This document shows positions 8,179 through 14,738 of a stretch of 14,975 nt of DNA, piece by piece. Source of the DNA: JBGOUJ01 sp041477005 (GTDB taxonomy: Bacteria > Acidobacteriota > Terriglobia > Bryobacterales > JACQDG01); contig JBGOUJ010000122.1 in NCBI GenBank assembly GCA_041477005.1, positions 1 through 14,975 of the forward strand. Reading direction: 5' to 3'. Both the position numbers and the translations under genes were made by a program. Position 1 is the stretch's first letter; each line of letters opens with the position of its first letter. The notes beneath the pieces are model-generated. The model made no database searches. It saw only the letters and a list, made by a program, of their open reading frames with translations, and was not told the origin of the DNA.

Positions 8179-8405
8179 CAACTTGCCAAGGTGACGTCAT
8201 GCCCCTGGGCAAGCTGGGCCGCGAAGGCGAGAGCCTCGCGAATGTCCGCTTCCTCGAGATACGGGAAATCGGCCAGAAGCTGCTCTACCGTCCGACCCGC
8301 GGCCATCGCCTCGACAATCATCCCGACGGTCACGCGTATACTGCGAATACATTGTTTTCCGCCCATGACCGCAGGATCGATCGTGATCCGCCGCAGCGTC
8401 TGCAT
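8178..8405 (-). CDS. DUF433 family protein (VapB45-like antitoxin)
   Basis: 75 residues from ATG at 8405. The block ITIDPAVMGGKQCIRSIRVT (8-27) followed by VGMIVEAMAAGRTVEQLLAD and FPYLEEADIREALAFAA is diagnostic of DUF433, a small winged-helix-type DNA-binding antitoxin. An open frame extends upstream to 8471, but those 22 residues are not part of the family. These proteins normally precede a DUF5615 PIN-like toxin in a two-gene operon; here only a possible remnant follows. The gene is convergent with the PIN gene and is an isolated minus-strand unit in the island. It could persist as an orphan antitoxin protecting against related toxins or as a repressor. Confidence 0.88.
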   Translation of the reverse strand: MQTLRRITIDPAVMGGKQCIRSIRVTVGMIVEAMAAGRTVEQLLADFPYLEEADIREALAFAAQLAQGHDVTLAS

Positions 8406-8519
8406 ACCTAATAGTAGCCCACCCGCCAGCCCATCGACCCGTCGTTCCTGGAGGCTCGGACTGCCACACATCCTTGCCCGACGGTCTCTCCCTCCCCGGA
8501 GCCTGCGGGGCGGATAGCA

Positions 8520-8536
8520 CCACCTCTAATAGGTGG
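8520..8536. other. Short hairpin CCACCT-CTAAT-AGGTGG
   Basis: A perfect 6-bp stem with a 5-base loop sits about 115 bp upstream of the DUF433 gene and just before repeat copy A. A second small stem (CCCCG 8494-8498 / CGGGG 8506-8510) lies beside it. There is no T-run on either side, so it is not a convincing terminator; function unknown. Confidence 0.4.
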
Positions 8537-8557
8537 CTCTCCTCTTTATAGTATGTA

Positions 8558-8672
8558 GTGTCCTGGCGGGCGTCGAAATTGCAAGCTATTGATTCCATTA
8601 TGGAAAGTGGCGTCACTTCGCGGTTTGCCGACTTGGTGGCAAATTTGCCACCAGGTCCGTGGCCTCGCAAAA
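8558..8672. repeat. Palindrome-centred repeat, copy A
   Basis: About 115 bp, homologous to 8843-8945. Shared words in order: GTGTCC, GGGCG, ATTgCAAG, ATTGATTyCATT, TTGCCGAC, TTGGTGnCAAATTTG, AGGTCC and GCAAAA. At its centre is a perfect 20-bp palindrome, TGGTGGCAAATTTGCCACCA (8634-8653). Compared with copy B it has about 12 additional bases before TTGCCGAC. No coding potential. Confidence 0.8.
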
Positions 8673-8762
8673 CCCGCAGCACCCGCATGCCTCCACAGTG
8701 GACCACCCGTCGGCCCAACGGGCCGGCGCGTGCTACACTCGGGCTTCCCAAGATCTACCGCA

Positions 8763-8800
8763 GGGGCCGCCTCCGAATGGGGCGTCACGCCCGCGGCCCC
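8763..8800. other. Nested hairpin between the two repeat copies
   Basis: Outer arms GGGGCCGC (8763-8770) and GCGGCCCC (8793-8800) enclose an inner perfect stem GGGCGT-C-ACGCCC (8780-8792). Another tight stem, CGGCCC-AAC-GGGCCG, lies just upstream (about 8712-8726). This 170-bp stretch between repeat copies A and B is strongly structured and has no gene I can support; it could be a small RNA or the body of a non-coding element. Confidence 0.45.
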
Positions 8801-8842
8801 GCTGTCGGCAACTCAAGGTGGTGCTCTTCGCGGTAGCAGACG

Positions 8843-8945
8843 GTGTCCAAGGGGCGCCAAGATTACAAGTGATTGATTTCATTGATGAATAGGCAGCTTG
8901 CCGACCTTGGTGCAAATTTGCGCCAAGGTCCCTCGCCCTGCAAAA
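8843..8945. repeat. Palindrome-centred repeat, copy B
   Basis: About 103 bp, homologous to copy A. The centre 8904-8929 is a 26-bp dyad with arms ACCTTGGTGCAAA and TTTGCGCCAAGGT, matching at 12 of 13 positions; the odd pair would be a G-U wobble in RNA. The palindrome differs from copy A at several positions but keeps two-fold symmetry, which suggests selection on the symmetry itself. It lies about 70 bp upstream of the amidohydrolase start. Confidence 0.8.
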
Positions 8946-8999
8946 TGGACCGGGCCGCCCCCGGCGCGACAGTGCGCAGCCGGCTGAAGCTATCCCACA

Positions 9000-9005
9000 T
9001 ATAAT
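9000..9005 (+). promoter_or_regulatory. -10 box of the amidohydrolase gene (near-leaderless)
   Basis: A perfect TATAAT ends 9 bases before the ATG at 9015, so transcription would start about 2-4 bases upstream of the start codon. No Shine-Dalgarno is present and no good -35 lies at 17 bp. Consistent with a leaderless or near-leaderless mRNA. Confidence 0.45.
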
Positions 9006-9014
9006 GTTCTTACC

Positions 9015-9893
9015 ATGTCCTTCGTTCACCGCCGCAACGTTCTGCGCGCCGGCCTGGTTGGGCTGGCCAACTTTGTCTTCGGCGATCCGCTGGCCCGTGA
9101 GGCCGTGGCGGAAACCCGCCACTCCATTTTTGACGCGCATCTCCACATCCCCAGCGACAACGGCGAGGTTTTCCAGTGGAACCTCATCACGAAGACTATG
9201 CCGGAGTTTGTCGCCTACCTGGACCGCTGCGGCGTCCGCCGGGGAGTGATCTCTTCGGCGAGGAGCAACACGGCGCAAAAGCCGGACGACTACCGGCAGG
9301 GCAACCGCGAGGTGGCCAAGTACGTGGAGAAGTACAAGGGCCGCTTCCGCGGGAGCTGCGTGATCACGCCGTTCCGCATCGACGAGGCGTTGCGGGAAAT
9401 CGAAGACTGCCACAAGCAACTGGGATTCCGCTGGCTCGGTGAATTCTGCAACTACATGACGCACTACCAGTACGACGCCCCGGAGTGGGCGGAAGTGATG
9501 AAGCTGGCCGCGCGGCTCAACCTGGTGATCCAGATCCACACCAACGCCAAGGAAATGCGTTACCTTGCCGAGAATTTCCCGGACAACACCATCGTTTTTC
9601 CACACTTCGGCTCCGCGCAAAAGGACGTCTTCGAGCGGATCGAGATCGTGGCCAAACACAAGAAGGCGTACATCGACGTTTCCGGCTCGGGGATTGAGCG
9701 CGTCGGCATCCTGGAGAAGGCCGTGAAGGAGATCGGCTCCGACCGAGTGCTCTACGGCTCGGACTTCACCATCAACGAGCCTTCCGCCGTAATCGCGCGG
9801 GTGAAGAACGCCTTCCTGACCCCCGCCGATCGCGAGAACATTCTTTTCCGTAACGTCGAGCGTTTGCTGGGGCGAGCCGGGGCGAGCTCGTAA
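9015..9893 (+). CDS. Amidohydrolase 2 family protein with Tat-type signal
   Basis: 292 residues. The N-terminus HRRNVLRAGLVGLANFVFG has twin arginines (6-7) and a short hydrophobic run, so Tat export with cleavage near AVA-E (about residue 33) is likely. The mature part is a metal-dependent TIM-barrel hydrolase of the amidohydrolase-2 (PF04909-like) family. The metal motif is FDAHLHIP (His42, His44). Other expected ligands and catalytic residues are Glu143 (LGEFCNY), His175 (IQIHTN), His197 (VFPHFG) and Asp250 (LYGSDF). The family includes decarboxylases and lactonases acting on carboxylated rings or similar small molecules; the substrate is not evident. It stands alone on the plus strand, convergent with tag (24 bp between stops), with palindromic repeats upstream. 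The start is supported by the signal peptide and the adjacent TATAAT. Confidence 0.88.
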   Translation: MSFVHRRNVLRAGLVGLANFVFGDPLAREAVAETRHSIFDAHLHIPSDNGEVFQWNLITKTMPEFVAYLDRCGVRRGVISSARSNTAQKPDDYRQGNREVAKYVEKYKGRFRGSCVITPFRIDEALREIEDCHKQLGFRWLGEFCNYMTHYQYDAPEWAEVMKLAARLNLVIQIHTNAKEMRYLAENFPDNTIVFPHFGSAQKDVFERIEIVAKHKKAYIDVSGSGIERVGILEKAVKEIGSDRVLYGSDFTINEPSAVIARVKNAFLTPADRENILFRNVERLLGRAGASS

Positions 9894-9917
9894 ACCAACG
9901 GGTCTCTGTCGGCCCTG

Positions 9918-10478
9918 CTAGCCAAGCTCGCGATAGCGGAAGCAATCAACCAGGTGGTCGTTGACCATTCCGGTCGCCTGCATGAACGCGTAACAGATGG
10001 TGGGGCCAACGAATCGGAAGCCCAGCTCCAGAAGCTCTTTGCTCATTGCATCGGATTGGGCGGTGCGAGCCGGCACCTGCTTCATCGTGCGGTATGCGCT
10101 TTGGATGGGGCGCCCACCGACGAACCGCCAGATGTAAGCATCGAAGCTGCCGAACTCCTTCTGGACGGTGAGGAAGGCCTTCGCGTTCTGGATCGCGGCG
10201 GCGATCTTGAGCTTGTTTCGGACGATTCCGGCGTCGGCCAGGAGGGCATTCACTTTATGCTGGTCGTAGCGGGCGACCTTGCGGGCATCGAAGTGATCGA
10301 AAGCCCTCCTGTAGTTCTCGCGCTTGTTCAGGACGGTCGACCAGCTCAGCCAGGCCTGCGCGCCTTCGAGAATCACAAGCTCGAACAAGGCGCGGTCGTC
10401 GTGGAGTGGCACGCCCCATTCGGTGTCGTGGTAAGCGACATAACGCTCGCCCTTCGCCCACGGGCACCGTGTCTTCAT
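9918..10478 (-). CDS. tag: DNA-3-methyladenine glycosylase I
   Basis: 186 residues, the usual Tag length (187 in E. coli). Tag removes 3-methyladenine from alkylated DNA, starting base-excision repair. The start MKTRCPWAKG and YHDTEWGVP are diagnostic. The zinc snap is complete: Cys5, His17, His175 and Cys179, at or within one residue of the E. coli positions. Glu38 in LEGAQAWLSW sits in the base-binding pocket; the usual QAGLSW reads QAWLSW here, a small change next to the pocket. KRENYRRAFDHFD and FVGPTICYAFMQATGMVNDH are typical. The ATG lies 3 nt past the stop of the HAD gene, so it is cotranscribed with the lipid operon although functionally unrelated. Confidence 0.96.
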   Translation of the reverse strand: MKTRCPWAKGERYVAYHDTEWGVPLHDDRALFELVILEGAQAWLSWSTVLNKRENYRRAFDHFDARKVARYDQHKVNALLADAGIVRNKLKIAAAIQNAKAFLTVQKEFGSFDAYIWRFVGGRPIQSAYRTMKQVPARTAQSDAMSKELLELGFRFVGPTICYAFMQATGMVNDHLVDCFRYRELG

Positions 10479-10481
10479 CGG

Positions 10482-11165
10482 TCAGCACCATCCTTTCTTC
10501 AAATCCAGGATCGGCCAGCCGCGCTCGACGGCCGCCCGGCGCAGGCGGCGGTCCGGGTTGACGGCGGCCGGCCGGCCGACCGACTCCAGCATGGGCAGAT
10601 CCGAGAAGCTGTCGGAGTAGGCCTTGGATCGCGCCGTGTCCACGTTGTACTCGCGGCAAAGCCTTAGCAAAGCCTCCTGCTTCTCCCGCTCGGCAATCAG
10701 GGGTGGGGCGATTTCGCCGGTGGCCGTCCCGTTGTTCCAAACCAGCGAATTGCAGATCACATCGTCAAAGCCGAAGTGGCGGACGACTGGCCCGAGGTCG
10801 AAGTCGAGGCCCCCGGTGACCAGAACGAGCCGGAAGCCTTCCGCCCGGTCGGCGTCAACCAGCGCCTTGGCTCCCGGATAGATCGACGGCCGGATTACCT
10901 CCTCGAACAGTTGCCCGGAAAGCTCCTCCAGCCACGCCTTATGCAGCCCGCGATACTCCCGGTAAAAGACCTCGTTGAAGAGGCGGCGCGAGTAGAGATC
11001 GAGACCGATCAGCAGCGGAACGCTGGCCAGCAGCTTGGCATATTTCAGCGTGGCCCACAGGCGGGAAGGATTGTGCCGCGCAAAAAAAGCGTAGCGCGTG
11101 ACGACATTGCACGAGACCAGCGTGCCGTCCAGATCGTAAAAGGCCGTGCGGGTCGATTCGCTCAT
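10482..11165 (-). CDS. HAD-IB family phosphatase
   Basis: 227 residues. HAD motif I is FYDLDGTLVS (Asp11 nucleophile, Asp13). Motif II is LVLVTGG (Thr117), motif III is probably Lys162 in AEREKQEAL, and motif IV is YSDSFSDLPML (Asp185, Asp189). A helical cap lies between motifs I and II (residues 25-95). This is the SerB/PSP-like IB subfamily, members of which often sit beside PlsC-type acyltransferases and dephosphorylate phosphoserine, lysophosphatidate or similar substrates. Here it follows plsY by 67 nt and is 3 nt before tag. Given the operon, a lipid phosphate or glycerol phosphate substrate is more likely than phosphoserine, but that is inference from context. Confidence 0.88.
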   Translation of the reverse strand: MSESTRTAFYDLDGTLVSCNVVTRYAFFARHNPSRLWATLKYAKLLASVPLLIGLDLYSRRLFNEVFYREYRGLHKAWLEELSGQLFEEVIRPSIYPGAKALVDADRAEGFRLVLVTGGLDFDLGPVVRHFGFDDVICNSLVWNNGTATGEIAPPLIAEREKQEALLRLCREYNVDTARSKAYSDSFSDLPMLESVGRPAAVNPDRRLRRAAVERGWPILDLKKGWC

Positions 11166-11232
11166 CGCTCGCCCGTCGTGGTAGCAGGAATGTCCGCGAA
11201 CGCCGGCGGGGCCGCGAAATCCTCGGATCGCC

Positions 11233-11823
11233 TCATGCCGGGGCCAGTAAATTCTGAAAGTTCTTCTTGTGCCGCCAGGCCAGGAACAGGGTCATCAAGG
11301 CGGCGAGCAGGGCATCCTTGCGCCCAACGAAGGCGAGCATAAGAACGGTGAAGCCCACCCAGGCGGCGAGCGAGGCGATGGCCCCCGATTCCTTCCACTT
11401 CAGCCGGCTGCCGGCCACGCGGACCCCCGCAAACAGCGCCAGCGCGATCGCCGCCCACGGCGGATACAACACCAGCATGACGCCCCCGGAGGTGGCGATA
11501 CCCTTGCCTCCGTTAAATCTCAGAAACGGTGAATAGCAGTGCCCAACCACCGCCGCGAAGCCGTAAAGCCAGCCGGTGATCGCGCTGTCACCGGGCTTCA
11601 GGCACAGCCAAACCAGCACGAAACCCTTCCCCATATCGCCGGCCAGCGTCAGGACGGCGCGCCACTTGCTCACCCGCAAAACGTTGTTGAACCCCGGATT
11701 GCCGGAGCCAACCTTGCGGATGTCGATGCCGGTGCCGAGCATGGCGATCACGGCAAACGGGATCGCGCCGCCGAGGAAGCAGATCGCGAGCCGCAGCCAC
11801 GTCCCGCCTTGGATTTCCAGCAT
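11233..11823 (-). CDS. plsY: Glycerol-3-phosphate acyltransferase, PlsY family
   Basis: 196 residues, highly hydrophobic with about five membrane segments. PlsY transfers an acyl group from acyl-phosphate to sn-glycerol-3-phosphate, giving lysophosphatidate. Motif 1 is GSGNPGFNNVLR (39-50), matching the family SGNxGxxNxxR. The following AGDMGKGFVLVWL corresponds to the usual DxxKG helix. Motif 2 is GHCYSPFLRFNGGKGIATSGG (94-114), with the GGKG phosphate-binding loop. The C-terminal WRHKKNFQNLL is a divergent version of motif 3 (RHxxNIxRL). No plsX, the usual source of acyl-phosphate, is in the window. It lies 15 nt after the ACP-FAAL-PlsC gene, so the two enzymes probably act on the same glycerol lipids. 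Confidence 0.93.
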   Translation of the reverse strand: MLEIQGGTWLRLAICFLGGAIPFAVIAMLGTGIDIRKVGSGNPGFNNVLRVSKWRAVLTLAGDMGKGFVLVWLCLKPGDSAITGWLYGFAAVVGHCYSPFLRFNGGKGIATSGGVMLVLYPPWAAIALALFAGVRVAGSRLKWKESGAIASLAAWVGFTVLMLAFVGRKDALLAALMTLFLAWRHKKNFQNLLAPA

Positions 11824-11838
11824 GGGGTCTACACCAGT

Positions 11839-14649
11839 CTACTGTCCCAGCAGAGCGATCGTCTCCCGCACCTGCTCTCGCAGCCGGACGATTTCCCGGC
11901 GGTCGGCCGCTTGGGGCCGAATCGCCTCCCCGACCGCGATCCGGGCCTTCTTGCGGAGGGCCGGATGGCCGGCCAGCATGTGCGAGGTTCCGAGGGCGGC
12001 GATCGGATACAGTGGAACCGACGCCTCGGCCGCTGCATGGAATGCGTCCAGGCGGAAGCGGTTCCGGTGAGTGGGCTCGCCGATGCGGCCTTCGGGAAAA
12101 ACCAGGACCGAGTAGCCGCGCCCCAGCGCCTGAAGGATTCGCTGCCTCGCCGTCCCGCCCGGCGGCGCCGTCTCCCCTCGAACCGGCGCGATGACCAGCG
12201 GCCCCAGCAGCTCGGCGATCGTCGGCGGCAGCGCGGTGAGCGGACCGGCGCCGGCAAACAAAAACGGCGTTGGCAGCGCAGCCCCGAGCACGACCGGGTC
12301 CAGCAGGCCGGGATGATTCGCAACCAGAATGAAAGGCCGAGAAGGATCGGACTGCCCGAGCCCGATGTTGCCGGCCCCGTGGACGTCGAGTTCGTAGCGG
12401 CTGAGCCACAGAAACGCGCGGGCGCCCCACTGAAACACCCGAGCCCCCAGCCGGCGGTTCGGTAGCACGCGGACCAGCAGTCCAACAGCCGCCGAGATGA
12501 CCAGCAGCAAAGTCCAGCCGTAAGTCCGGCGAAGCCAATCGCCGGCTCGCCGCACGCCCAGCCCGGTCCAGGAGCCGGCGCTCTCCAGTCCCAGCCGGGC
12601 GATCTGCAACCATGGCGGCGGCTTGCGGGCCTTCAGCTCGCCGCTCTGAAACAACGACTTGGTTTCAAACCGCCGGATCTTGCCGCTCGAAGTCTTGGGG
12701 ATGCTCTGCGGTCCGACGAGCTGCACCTTGTCCGGCGGAATGCCGATCGCCCCATCCACGGCCTTCACGACATCGGCGTCAATCCGGCGGAGCTCTTCCT
12801 GGCTCGTAGCGCGGGTTTCGGCGACCACCACTAGGCGCTCCGTTCCGGTATCGGCATCCACCACCCCGAAGGCGGCCACGCAGCCCCGCCGAACTCCCGC
12901 GACCTCCGCGGCTGCCGCCTCCACTTCCTGAGGGATGATGTTGCGGCCGGACTTGATGATGCAGTCCTTCCGCCGCCCGGTGATATAGATCTCGCCATTT
13001 CCCCAATACGCCAGGTCGCCCGAATCCATCCAGGAGCCGTCCACGGTGACGGCAGCCGTCGCCTCCGGGTTCCGGTAATAGCCGGCCGTCTTCGACAGCC
13101 CGCGAAACAGCAGCCGGCCCTGGCGGCGCTCGCCCAGATCGTTGTTCTGATCGTCTACGATCCGCACCTCGTGGAAGGGCATAGGCGTGCCGGCCGAGAC
13201 GAGGCGGATAACGCTCGGGTCATCCGGTCCGGTCGGCACGGCCGGCTCCGCGCGGCCCGCCGTTTCAAACGGTTCGCGGCGGATGGTGTCGACGACCGGC
13301 CGGCGAGCGACCGGTGGAAAGGCCAGCGCCACCGACGACTCGGCCAGCCCGTAGCACGGGACCCAGCTCTCGGGCCGGAAACCGTACCGGCTGAAGCGTT
13401 CGGTGAAGCGAGCCAGCGTGTCGGGCAGCACGGCTTCGCCGGCGTTGATCGCCACGCGCCAGGCGCTCAGATCGAGACCCTCGAGCAGCCGGTCGGGGAT
13501 CTTGCGGGCGCAAAGCTCGTAGGAGAAGTTCGGGGCAGGGCAGAGGGTGCCGCGGGCGTCGTGCATGGCCCACAGCCACCGCTCCGGACGGCTCAAGAAG
13601 GCCAGCGGCGACAGTACCGTGAGCGGCGCGGCGTAATAAAGGCTGAACAGCCAGGAGCCGATCAAGCCCATGTCGTGATAGAGCGGCAGCCAGGTGACCA
13701 CGATGTCGGTCGGCCGAACCTGGACCGAGTGGCCGATCCCCCGGACGTTAGCCAGGATGTTGGCGTGGCTGAGCACCACGCCCTTGGGATCCCCCGTGCT
13801 GCCGGACGTGTACTGGATGAACCCGGTCTCGGACGGCGTGACGGCCGGTGGCGGCGCTCCGGCGCCCGCCTCCCGCAACTCCTCCACGCTCGTCACATCG
13901 ATGAGGCTCGGCAGACTCGGCCGCATCATCTGCGACACGGCTTTCACCCGGCTGAAGGTAAGCAGAAAGCGAACCTCGGCGTTGCCCAAAATGCGGATCT
14001 GCCGCCGCACGTACTCTTCGATTTTGTCGGGCCGGGTCGGCGGATAGATCGGGACTGGAATTCCGCCCGCCAGGATGACGCCGAAAAACGCGAAGAAGAA
14101 GTCGGCGCAGGTCGGCAGCATGATGGCCACGGTCTGGTTTCGCTCGAGGCCCCCGGCCGCGAGACCCGCGGCCACTGCGCCGGCCGTCTGGAGCAGCTCG
14201 CGATAGGTGATGTCCTGGCCGGACTCGTCCTCGGGCAGGTGGATGTGAACGCGGTCCGGCTCGATCTCGACATGCCGCCGCAGCACTTCCACCAGAGTGG
14301 TGGCCGAGTCCGGCGCCGGAGGCGCCTGCCGCGCCGGGGGAATGATGCGGTAGCGAGTCTGGGCCTCGACCGGCGCGCCGCCGTCGAGAATGGCCTGCAC
14401 CCATTCCGCCGGGGTGTCCGCTTCCTGGGCCACCTCATCGGGCAACTGGACGTCGAACTTCGCCTCGCACCGCACCAGCAATTCGACCCGCTCCAGGCTC
14501 CCCAAGCCCAGCTCGCGATCGAAGGACGAATGGAGACCCAGGCCGGCCGCCGCCTGCTGGGATCCCAGCTCGGTCAACAAGTCCCGGATGATCTCGAGCG
14601 TCTGCTCCTCGATCAAGCGGGAATCGGTTTGTATGGTGGAGCTGGACAC
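11839..14649 (-). CDS. ACP / fatty acyl-AMP ligase / PlsC-type acyltransferase fusion
   Basis: 936 residues in three parts. (a) Residues 10-90: acyl carrier domain with the phosphopantetheine serine at Ser51 in ELGLGSLERVELL. (b) Residues about 118-675: adenylate-forming domain of fatty acyl-AMP ligase/acyl-ACP synthetase type, with FIQYTSGSTGDPKGVVLSH (277-295), CYGLAESSVAL (432-442), DSGDLAY (542-548), GRRKDCIIKSGRN (558-570) and catalytic Lys657 in PKTSSGKIRR. (c) A hydrophobic segment (about 711-728), then a PlsC/LPLAT domain with HPGLLD (HX4D, 779-784) and FPEGRIG (851-857). The protein can in principle activate a free fatty acid, load it on its own carrier and pass it to a lysophospholipid or glycerol acceptor at the membrane. 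E. coli Aas has the opposite order (PlsC first) and no carrier. The start is GTG: an in-frame TGA lies four codons upstream and no better start is near. Central gene of the lipid operon. Confidence 0.92.
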   Translation of the reverse strand: MSSSTIQTDSRLIEEQTLEIIRDLLTELGSQQAAAGLGLHSSFDRELGLGSLERVELLVRCEAKFDVQLPDEVAQEADTPAEWVQAILDGGAPVEAQTRYRIIPPARQAPPAPDSATTLVEVLRRHVEIEPDRVHIHLPEDESGQDITYRELLQTAGAVAAGLAAGGLERNQTVAIMLPTCADFFFAFFGVILAGGIPVPIYPPTRPDKIEEYVRRQIRILGNAEVRFLLTFSRVKAVSQMMRPSLPSLIDVTSVEELREAGAGAPPPAVTPSETGFIQYTSGSTGDPKGVVLSHANILANVRGIGHSVQVRPTDIVVTWLPLYHDMGLIGSWLFSLYYAAPLTVLSPLAFLSRPERWLWAMHDARGTLCPAPNFSYELCARKIPDRLLEGLDLSAWRVAINAGEAVLPDTLARFTERFSRYGFRPESWVPCYGLAESSVALAFPPVARRPVVDTIRREPFETAGRAEPAVPTGPDDPSVIRLVSAGTPMPFHEVRIVDDQNNDLGERRQGRLLFRGLSKTAGYYRNPEATAAVTVDGSWMDSGDLAYWGNGEIYITGRRKDCIIKSGRNIIPQEVEAAAAEVAGVRRGCVAAFGVVDADTGTERLVVVAETRATSQEELRRIDADVVKAVDGAIGIPPDKVQLVGPQSIPKTSSGKIRRFETKSLFQSGELKARKPPPWLQIARLGLESAGSWTGLGVRRAGDWLRRTYGWTLLLVISAAVGLLVRVLPNRRLGARVFQWGARAFLWLSRYELDVHGAGNIGLGQSDPSRPFILVANHPGLLDPVVLGAALPTPFLFAGAGPLTALPPTIAELLGPLVIAPVRGETAPPGGTARQRILQALGRGYSVLVFPEGRIGEPTHRNRFRLDAFHAAAEASVPLYPIAALGTSHMLAGHPALRKKARIAVGEAIRPQAADRREIVRLREQVRETIALLGQ

Positions 14650-14674
14650 AGGATGCTCAGGTGGTCAGCCGTGA

Positions 14675-14711
14675 GGTGTCAAGTCTCAAGCTCCGGAGCC
14701 ATCCTGACACC
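14675..14711. repeat. Inverted repeat in the reductase-FAAL spacer
   Basis: GGTGTCA (14675-14681) and TGACACC (14705-14711) flank a palindrome GCTCCGGAGC (14690-14699). Further GACACCTGACACCTG copies follow to about 14735. The repeat fills most of the 89-nt gap between the reductase stop and the next start. It could fold in the polycistronic mRNA; no T-run follows, so readthrough is expected. Confidence 0.55.
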
Positions 14712-14738
14712 CCGGAGCTGACACCTGACACCTGAAAC

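Noticed and set aside
8406..8471. 22-codon upstream extension of DUF433
   Set aside because: The residues are not family-like and the domain starts properly at MQTLRRITIDP.
8733..9659. 308-codon minus-strand open frame
   Set aside because: Antisense to the amidohydrolase, whose metal ligands and Tat signal are clear, and it extends across repeat copy B.
9894..9917. Terminator between the convergent amidohydrolase and tag genes
   Set aside because: Only 24 bp, with no clear stem followed by a T-run on either strand.
13171..14721. 516-codon plus-strand open frame
   Set aside because: Antisense to the ACP-FAAL-PlsC gene, whose motifs are unmistakable.
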